Source: Pyxidicoccus xibeiensis (lineage in GTDB: Bacteria > Myxococcota > Myxococcia > Myxococcales > Myxococcaceae). Taken from it: a stretch of 64,000 nt of DNA. Under the pieces are notes generated by a model that did no database searches, was not told the DNA's origin, and was given only the letters and a program-made list of their open reading frames with translations. Each line of letters begins with the position of its first letter. The first letter of the stretch is position 1. Made by a program: the position numbers and the translations under genes. The DNA is taken from contig NZ_JAJVKV010000007.1 of NCBI RefSeq assembly GCF_024198175.1, positions 62,001-126,000 of the forward strand, in the 5' to 3' direction. Below are positions 54,059-61,455 of this stretch, piece by piece.

Positions 54059-54113
54059 GGGCCCCGATGCGGGGCCCGTCCCGGAAAGCAGAAGGGCCCC
54101 GACTAGGGGCCCT
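54059..54113. terminator. Tandem pair of hairpins
   Basis: First hairpin: GGGCCCCG / CGGGGCCC with a 3-base loop (54059-54077). Second: AGGGCCCC / GGGGCCCT with a 5-base loop (54093-54113). Each follows a similar sequence, GGCAGAAGG and AGCAGAAGG, so the unit is duplicated. They lie downstream of the small immunity-like gene and just upstream of the MFS gene. Confidence 0.5.
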
Positions 54114-54124
54114 CGTGATTCGGA

Positions 54125-54331
54125 CTAGCCGGGACGGGTCCAGGACTTCGGCCAGTCGTCGAACTCGACGATGCTCTGCCCGTCGACGAGGAGCGTGTAC
54201 ATGGACTCTTCCGGGAAGTCGCCCAGGCGGACGGTCAGCGTGTGGCCATCCACCTGCGCGCGGAAGGGGTGGAGCGGGTCGGTGGTCTTCGCCCAGCTCA
54301 GCTTCCGTTTGATGAAGTCGTTGCCAGTCAT
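54125..54331 (-). CDS. 68-residue candidate immunity protein
   Basis: ATG 54331 to TAG 54125. Small and acidic, with a repeated beta pattern: FRAQVDGHTLTVRLGDFPEE, MYTLLVDGQSIVEFDDWP. No signal peptide or membrane helix. It begins only 2 bp after the stop of the 208-residue gene, whose C-terminal part resembles a polymorphic toxin domain, so I infer that this is its cognate immunity protein. Small proteins ending in FDDWPxxW are, as I recall, typical partners of that domain. Tandem hairpins follow. Confidence 0.68.
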   Translation of the reverse strand: MTGNDFIKRKLSWAKTTDPLHPFRAQVDGHTLTVRLGDFPEESMYTLLVDGQSIVEFDDWPKSWTRPG

Positions 54332-54333
54332 AG

Positions 54334-54960
54334 CTAGGACCCTGAGGTATTTCCGAGGAGGTGCTGATTCACCGTCTGGTTGGTCCGGTTCGAGCTGCCG
54401 ATGAGCTCCTTGAAGACATCGTCGCCCCGGAGCCCCTTGTCCTCGGCCTTCTTGACGAGCTGGTTGAAGCTCGGGCCATTGATATTACCGTAGGTGAACA
54501 GGTCCCTGGCGCGCAGCATCAGCACTTCCAGCGGGTTCTTCATCATCTTCCGGGCCTCCAGCCGGGCGTCGTGCCGGATGGCCACCGCGCGCCTGGCCCG
54601 CTCCTCCATCGGCACGCCCTGGGCGGCCCACTTCTTGTCCAGCTCGGGGATGGTGCCGACCTTCTCCAGGTACCACTTGCGGATGTCCGAGTTGGTCGTC
54701 GGCTTCGCGCCGCTCGCCTCCGGGCCCCGCACCCGCTCCGTCTGGACGTCCGACGGCCGGCGGGGCCGCGTCCGCGAAGCCCCGGTCTCGAACTCGTCCC
54801 TCCGGCGGGCGGCGGACGGCGTCTCCGTGGCCGGCTTCGGGCGCGAAGGCCCCGGGTCCGAGCTCGAGCGCGTCAGGGGCGAGCCCTTGGCCGGAGTCTT
54901 CGACGGAGGGAGGGTCAGCTCGGTGCGAGACGGCAGGGAGTTCGTCTTGCGGATCTTCAT
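54334..54960 (-). CDS. Candidate toxin: disordered N-terminus plus polymorphic-toxin-like C-terminal domain
   Basis: 208 residues. The first ~90 are basic, Ser/Pro/Thr/Arg-rich and disordered (KIRKTNSLPSRTELTLPPSK), without signal peptide. The C-terminal ~115 residues look folded: SDIRKWYLEKVGTIPELDKKW, RHDARLEARKMMKNPLEVLMLRARDLFTYGN, FNQLVKKAEDKGLRGDDVFKELIGSSNRTN. I recall this domain at the C-terminus of RHS-type toxins, but cannot name it with certainty. Here it stands alone on a short, unstructured carrier, suggesting a cargo effector of a secretion system. A small immunity-like gene follows 2 bp downstream. Confidence 0.65.
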   Translation of the reverse strand: MKIRKTNSLPSRTELTLPPSKTPAKGSPLTRSSSDPGPSRPKPATETPSAARRRDEFETGASRTRPRRPSDVQTERVRGPEASGAKPTTNSDIRKWYLEKVGTIPELDKKWAAQGVPMEERARRAVAIRHDARLEARKMMKNPLEVLMLRARDLFTYGNINGPSFNQLVKKAEDKGLRGDDVFKELIGSSNRTNQTVNQHLLGNTSGS

Positions 54961-55110
54961 GGGAGACCTTCGCGGGGGGGCGGAAAGAATACGTACACCT
55001 ACGTTATCGGGGCAGGTGGGGAATTGTTGCTACGTCCACCCACCTTCCCTCACTTTTCCTCCTGCCGTCCGGGGGCGGGGTACGGCGGGTGAACATGTAG
55101 ATTGGCGGAC

Positions 55111-58083
55111 ATGAGTGCCCAGCGGCCCGAGCGCCCCGCCAGCCCCGAGGCCCCGGAGGCGGCGCCGACATTGGGAGGTCCCGCTCCCGCGCCGCGGCCC
55201 GAGCCGGGGCGTCCCCCTCCGGGCTCCGTCCGGGACACCGCGCGGACGGAGGGCGCTCCCGACGCCCCGCCCCCGGGACGCCTGCTGGCGGAGCGGTACA
55301 CGGTGCTCTCCCTGCTGGGCCACGGTGGCATGGGCCTCGTCCTCGCCGCCTATGACGCGCGGCTGAACCGGCGCGTGGCCCTCAAGCTCCTGCGCTCCCG
55401 CTGGAGCGCCGACGACAGCGACGACCCCCAGGTGCGCCTGCTGCGCGAAGCCCAGGCCATGGCCCGCCTCAACCACCCCCACGTCGTGCACGTGTACGAC
55501 TCGGGACGGCTGGAGGACGAGTCCGTCTTCATCGCCATGGAGTACGTGGAGGGGCAGACGCTGCGGCAGTGGCTGCAGCAGCGGCCCCGCGCCTGGAGGG
55601 AGGTGCTGCGGGCCTTCGTGGAGGCGGGCCAGGGCCTTTCGGCCGCGCACGCGGCCGGGCTGGTGCACCGCGACTTCAAGCCGGACAACGTGCTCGTCGG
55701 CCAGGACGGCCGCGTGCGGGTGACGGACTTCGGCGTGGCCCAGGCCACCCAGCTGATGGGCGGCGAGGCCCCGGGGCTGGCGCGGCCTCCGCCGAGGACC
55801 TGGGTGGAGCCGCTCACCGAGTCCGGCAAGGTGCTGGGCACGCCCCGCTACATGGCCCCCGAGCAGCTCCGGGGCGGGCTCATCGACGCGCGCAGCGACT
55901 TGTTCGCCTTCTGCGTGGCCCTCTACGAGGCGCTCTACGGCCAGCGCCCCTTCGCGGGTGACACCTTCACGGAGCTGCTCGACGCGCGGGCCGACGAGCG
56001 CATCATCCCGCCTCCCACCCAGAGCGAGGTGCCCGCGTGGGTGGCGCGCGCCACGCTGCGGGGCCTGCGGGCCGACCCGCTCCAGCGCCCCGGCTCCATG
56101 CGGGAGCTGCTGGCGGAGCTGCAGAACGACCCCCAGCAGCGGCGGCGGGCCCGGGCGCGGATGGCGGCGCTCGCGGGCGGCGCGGCGCTGCTGGGCGTGG
56201 CCGCCGTCTGGGGCTGGGTCCGGCAGGAGGAGCCCGTCTCCACCTGCGCCACCATGAGCGGCCGGCTGGCGGGCATCTGGGACGGGGCCCTCAAGACGCG
56301 GCTGGAGGGGGCGCTGGTGGGCACGCAGCTGCCCCATGCCCGGGACACCTTCGAGCGCGTCTCCCGGCTGCTGGACACCTATGCGGCGGACTGGGTGACA
56401 CAGCGGACGGAGGCATGTGAGCAGGCACGCCAGGACGGCGCGGCCGGGCCGCTGCGGCTGGCGGTGCTGCGGGAGTACTGCCTGGAGCGGCGGCTCGACC
56501 AGCTCGGCGCCCTCACCGAGGTGCTCACCCGGGAGCCGGACCCGCGGCTGGTGGACCAGGGGGTGCAGGCCGTCCAGTCGCTGCCGTCCCTGCGGGACTG
56601 CGCGGATGCGCGCGCGCTCATGTCCGCGGTGCCGCCCCCGGAAGACCTGGTGGTGCGGGCCCGGGCCGAGCCGCTCCAGCGGCAGGTGGACCGGCTGGGC
56701 GCCCTCCTGCGCGCCGGCAGGTTCAAGGAGGGCATCGCGCTCGCGGACGCGCTGCAACCCCAGCTCGCGGCGCTCGGCCACCCGCCGCTGCACGCGCTGG
56801 CGCTCTACACGAAGGCCGGCCTCCAGGACGCCGCGGGCGACTACAGGGGCGCCGAGGCATCCCTGCGCGAGGCCCTCCCGCTGGCCGCCCAGGGAAGGGA
56901 TTCCGAGCTGGAGGCGCGCGCCTGGAACCTGCTCGTCACGGAGGTGGGCGCGCGGCAGGCGCGCTACGCGGATGCGCTGGCGCTGGAGCTGCCCCTGATG
57001 ACCGCCGCCAGGCGCGTCGGTGATGACCAGCACCTCGCATTCGCGCTGGAGAGCATGGGCAACATGCGCTGGATGACGGGCGAGTACACGCAGGGCCTGG
57101 AGTACTACCAGCGCGCGCTGGAGGCGCTGGAGCGGGCGCCGAACGTGGACGAGCTCGGCATGACGCGCCTGCTCAACAGCCTGGGCAACGTGCTGATGGA
57201 CCTGGGCCAGCACGCGAAGGCGCGCGAGTTCTACGAGCGCTCCCTGGTGATGAAGCAGGAGCTGCTCGGCGCCGAGCACCCGGCCATCGCCAGCACGCTC
57301 AACAACCTGGGCATCGTCGACGAGGAGCTGGGCGACTACGTCCAGGCCCAGGCCCGCTACGAGCACGCGCTGGCCCTGAGACAGAAGCTGCTGGGGCCCG
57401 AGCATCCCCAGGTGGCGTCCTCGCTGGCCAACCTGGGCGACGTGCTGCTCGCCCGGGGACAGCTCGACACCGCGCTGGCGCACCACGAGCGGGCCCTGGC
57501 GCTCAGGCAGAAGGCCCTGGGCCCCGAGCACCCCGGCGTGGCCTACTCCTACAGCAGCCTCGGTGAAGCGCGGGCCTCCCTGGGACAGGACGCGCGAGCC
57601 CGTGAGGCCTTCGAGCGCGCGCTGGCCATCCACGAGAAGACCCAGGGCGCCGAGCACGTCGAGACGGCGGAGGCCTGCGTGCCCCTGGGCCGGACGCTGG
57701 TGCGGCTCGGCCGGTGGGAAGAGGCCTCCCTCTACCTGCGGCGCGCCCGGCTCAAGGGGGAGCAGCTGCTCGCCACCGATGGGCGACTGCTCGCCCGCTC
57801 ACTGCTCGGCATGGGCGAGCTGCACCTGGCGCGAGGCCAGTCCGCGACGGCCGTCCCCCTCCTCGAGCGCGCGCTCACCCTCATCGACGTCCGCCATCGC
57901 CCTGAAGTGCAGTGGGCCCTGGCCAGGGCCCTGTGGGACGCGGACCTGGAACGCGCTCGCGCCCGGGAGCTGGCAGCCCAGGCCGCGGAACATTACCGCC
58001 GCACTGGCCAGGAGCGACAGCACACCGCAGTAGCGCAATGGCTGGTGCTACACTCCCAGCCCTTGGCGACCCAGGCTCCATGA
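55111..58083 (+). CDS. Ser/Thr protein kinase with C-terminal TPR array
   Basis: 990 residues from ATG 55111; a TTG three codons upstream is the alternative. A Pro-rich N-tail precedes the kinase: GHGGMG loop, VALKLL, HRDFKPDN, DFGVAQ, GTPRYMAPEQLRGG. A membrane helix follows (AALAGGAALLGVAAVWGWV, about residue 355), so the TPR part lies outside the cytosol or in the periplasm. From about residue 550, ten or so TPR units, many of the LGPEHPxVAxSLxNLG kinesin-light-chain type. A typical myxobacterial receptor-like kinase layout. The next gene, an FHA/AAA+ regulator, is its likely downstream target. Confidence 0.92.
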   Translation: MSAQRPERPASPEAPEAAPTLGGPAPAPRPEPGRPPPGSVRDTARTEGAPDAPPPGRLLAERYTVLSLLGHGGMGLVLAAYDARLNRRVALKLLRSRWSADDSDDPQVRLLREAQAMARLNHPHVVHVYDSGRLEDESVFIAMEYVEGQTLRQWLQQRPRAWREVLRAFVEAGQGLSAAHAAGLVHRDFKPDNVLVGQDGRVRVTDFGVAQATQLMGGEAPGLARPPPRTWVEPLTESGKVLGTPRYMAPEQLRGGLIDARSDLFAFCVALYEALYGQRPFAGDTFTELLDARADERIIPPPTQSEVPAWVARATLRGLRADPLQRPGSMRELLAELQNDPQQRRRARARMAALAGGAALLGVAAVWGWVRQEEPVSTCATMSGRLAGIWDGALKTRLEGALVGTQLPHARDTFERVSRLLDTYAADWVTQRTEACEQARQDGAAGPLRLAVLREYCLERRLDQLGALTEVLTREPDPRLVDQGVQAVQSLPSLRDCADARALMSAVPPPEDLVVRARAEPLQRQVDRLGALLRAGRFKEGIALADALQPQLAALGHPPLHALALYTKAGLQDAAGDYRGAEASLREALPLAAQGRDSELEARAWNLLVTEVGARQARYADALALELPLMTAARRVGDDQHLAFALESMGNMRWMTGEYTQGLEYYQRALEALERAPNVDELGMTRLLNSLGNVLMDLGQHAKAREFYERSLVMKQELLGAEHPAIASTLNNLGIVDEELGDYVQAQARYEHALALRQKLLGPEHPQVASSLANLGDVLLARGQLDTALAHHERALALRQKALGPEHPGVAYSYSSLGEARASLGQDARAREAFERALAIHEKTQGAEHVETAEACVPLGRTLVRLGRWEEASLYLRRARLKGEQLLATDGRLLARSLLGMGELHLARGQSATAVPLLERALTLIDVRHRPEVQWALARALWDADLERARARELAAQAAEHYRRTGQERQHTAVAQWLVLHSQPLATQAP

Positions 58084-58132
58084 GCCCGGGGCATCGGCAC
58101 CTGGCTGCCACCCCCGACGCCTCAGGATTCAC

Positions 58133-59770
<1,638 letters not shown>

Positions 59771-59929
59771 CCCACCCGTGCCGCTGACGCGTCAACGCCT
59801 CCGTGGACACGTCAGCCCCGGGGAGCTTCCGTCGCCGCGAGCCGCATGAGGCCCCCGCCTGGCCCGTGGCCTGCCACGTGCACAGGGACGCTTTCGCCAC
59901 TTGAAGTCTCTCAGTCCGAGGTAACCCCC

Positions 59930-60751
59930 ATGGAAGCCCTTGTCACGCAGCTGAAGTCGCTGGCCCTCACCGAAGCCGTTCCGTTCCTGCTCAAAGCCAT
60001 TGGAGCCCTGGTGCTCTGGTTCGTGGGCCGGACGGTCATCAGCGGCTTCCGGCGCGTGCTGAACGCCACCCTGCAGAGGCGCCAGTTCGACGCGACGCTG
60101 ATCCGCTACATCGAGTCGCTCTTCACCGGCTCCCTCACGCTCCTGCTGCTGCTCGGCATCCTGGGGATGATGGGCTTCGAGACCACCTCGTTCGCGGCGC
60201 TGCTGGCCGCGGCGGGCATCGCCATCGGCACGGCCTGGTCCGGCCTGCTGTCCAACTTCGCCGCGGGCATCTTCCTGCTGGTGCTGCGCCCGTTCCGCGT
60301 GGGTGATGAAATCTCCGCCGCCGGCGTCAGCGGCATCGTCCAGGAGATTGGCCTGTTCGCCACCACTGTCGACACGCCGGACAACCTGCGGGTCTCCGTG
60401 GGCAACAACAAGGTCTTCGGCGACAACATCGTCAACTTCACGCACCACCCGCACCGCCGGCTCACCATCAAGCTGCCGCTGCTCTATGGCGGCGACATCC
60501 AGGGGCTCATGGGCGCCCTGGCGGAGCGCGTCGCGGTGGTGCCCGGCGTCCTCGCGAAGCCCGCGGCTGCGGTCGGCGTGGCGGAGTTCACCGTGCTCGG
60601 GCCCGTGCTCGCCATCGGCGTGAGCTGCAAGCCCGCGGAGGCCGGGGCGGTCATGGGGGCGACCACCGTCGCCGTCACGGAGTTCCTCATCGCCGCCGGC
60701 TACATCGTCCCACCGCAGACCGCCGCCCAGGTCCTCGCCAAGGCGCGCTGA
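59930..60751 (+). CDS. Small-conductance mechanosensitive channel (MscS family)
   Basis: 273 residues from ATG 59930, preceded by GAGG. Three hydrophobic segments, the third being the pore helix: LLAAAGIAIGTAWSGLLSNFAAGIFLLVLRPFRVGDEI, with the Gly/Ala packing of MscS. The beta domain follows (VSGIVQEIGLFATTVDTPDNLRVSVGNNKVFGDNIVNFT), then the alpha/beta C-terminal cage. It opens under osmotic downshock and releases solutes. A clear intrinsic terminator lies 30 bp past the stop. Confidence 0.93.
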   Translation: MEALVTQLKSLALTEAVPFLLKAIGALVLWFVGRTVISGFRRVLNATLQRRQFDATLIRYIESLFTGSLTLLLLLGILGMMGFETTSFAALLAAAGIAIGTAWSGLLSNFAAGIFLLVLRPFRVGDEISAAGVSGIVQEIGLFATTVDTPDNLRVSVGNNKVFGDNIVNFTHHPHRRLTIKLPLLYGGDIQGLMGALAERVAVVPGVLAKPAAAVGVAEFTVLGPVLAIGVSCKPAEAGAVMGATTVAVTEFLIAAGYIVPPQTAAQVLAKAR

Positions 60752-60781
60752 GGCGGGAGAAACACAGACATCCGCTTCAAG

Positions 60782-60825
60782 AGCGCGGACGCCTCTTCCT
60801 TCGGGAGCAGGTGTCCGCGCTTTTT
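60782..60825 (+). terminator. Rho-independent terminator after the MscS gene
   Basis: AGCGCGGACGCCT pairs with AGGTGTCCGCGCT (13 bp with one G-U pair), has a 14-base loop and is followed by TTTTT. Confidence 0.85.
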
Positions 60826-60866
60826 CGCGTCCGGAGTCTCGCGGACATGCGGAAACACATACCCCC

Positions 60867-60908
60867 AAAACGACAGTCGCCAGCGGGCAATGGAGCCCAC
60901 TGGCGACT
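60867..60908 (-). terminator. Rho-independent terminator of the 28-residue peptide gene
   Basis: Read on the minus strand, AGTCGCCAG and CTGGCGACT (9 bp) enclose an inner GGGC/GCCC stem, and TTTT follows two bases beyond the outer arm (60867-60870). It begins 24 bp after the peptide stop codon. Confidence 0.65.
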
Positions 60909-60932
60909 CGACAGCCGACAGTCTGATACGAC

Positions 60933-61019
60933 TTAGACCGCCACCTCGTCGTAATAGATGCTGATGCCACCGGGGCCGCAACCGCGAGGACCGCCACGAA
61001 CCTTGGACTTGATCTTCAT
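60933..61019 (-). CDS. 28-residue peptide gene, orphan
   Basis: ATG 61019 to TAA 60933. The peptide starts MKIKSKVRGGPRGCGPGG and ends ISIYYDEVAV: a basic front half, a Gly/Pro/Cys middle with one Cys at position 14, and an acidic, aromatic tail. AGGAGA lies six bases before the ATG, a near-perfect ribosome site. A good sigma-70-type promoter with an adjoining palindrome lies upstream and an intrinsic terminator downstream, so it forms a stand-alone unit. Codons include GTT, CGT, GGT and CCT, unlike most genes here. It could be a RiPP precursor, a signal, or a regulatory peptide; no modifying enzyme lies nearby. Not recognised. Confidence 0.72.
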   Translation of the reverse strand: MKIKSKVRGGPRGCGPGGISIYYDEVAV

Positions 61020-61094
61020 GTGGTTTCTCCTGGTGAGTGCTACGTGCTCCAGCAGCGCGTCCGGAGGCTACCCGGCCGCCCCGTGGTGCGAGCC

Positions 61095-61141
61095 AAAGTA
61101 ATCAGGGTAAGTACGTAAGTCAAGGCTCGATACATCGAGCC
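61095..61141 (-). promoter_or_regulatory. Promoter and palindromic operator of the peptide gene
   Basis: On the minus strand: -35 TTGACT (61118-61123), 17-base spacer, -10 TACTTT (61095-61100). Directly before the -35 lies GGCTCGATGTATCGAGCC (61124-61141), an 8+2+8 palindrome well placed for an activator. Transcription would start near 61088, leaving a 68-base leader. Hexamers this good are rare in this GC-rich sequence. The rest of the 61020-61455 gap holds the terminator of the next gene and nothing else seen. Confidence 0.6.
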
Positions 61142-61355
61142 ACCGCGTCAATTCCGGCGGGAAATCAGCCAAAAGACTCACAGGGTTGTCGCGTCGATTT
61201 TCGCGGAGCAGACCTGCCCCATCCGTGAAGACAGCCACCCCGCGCGACCTCCGCCGGCAGCCCTGGGACGGAGCTCGAGCGCGCTGGGAGCGACGCGCGG
61301 CAGCCGTGTCACGTCGGATGTGACAGCCGGGTCACCCGCAACGAAGGGCGCGAAT

Positions 61356-61429
61356 AAAAAACCGCCGGGAGGCCCACCGGGGCCCGAGGCGGGGGGAGCC
61401 TCGGACCGCGGCGATGGACCTCCCGGCGG
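61356..61429 (-). terminator. Nested-stem terminator of the DUF4215 gene
   Basis: On the minus strand CCGCCGGGAGG and CCTCCCGGCGG (11 bp) enclose a second stem, CCGAGGC/GCCTCGG, and TTTTTT follows at 61356-61361. It begins 27 bp after the stop of the gene. Confidence 0.75.
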
Positions 61430-61455
61430 GAGAGAACGCGCTGCTGCGACCTGCG

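Noticed and set aside
59860-59880. A second sigma-54-like sequence (TGGCCCG-N4-CTGC) upstream of the MscS gene
   Set aside because: Two mismatches in the core elements; such partial matches are expected by chance in GC-rich DNA.
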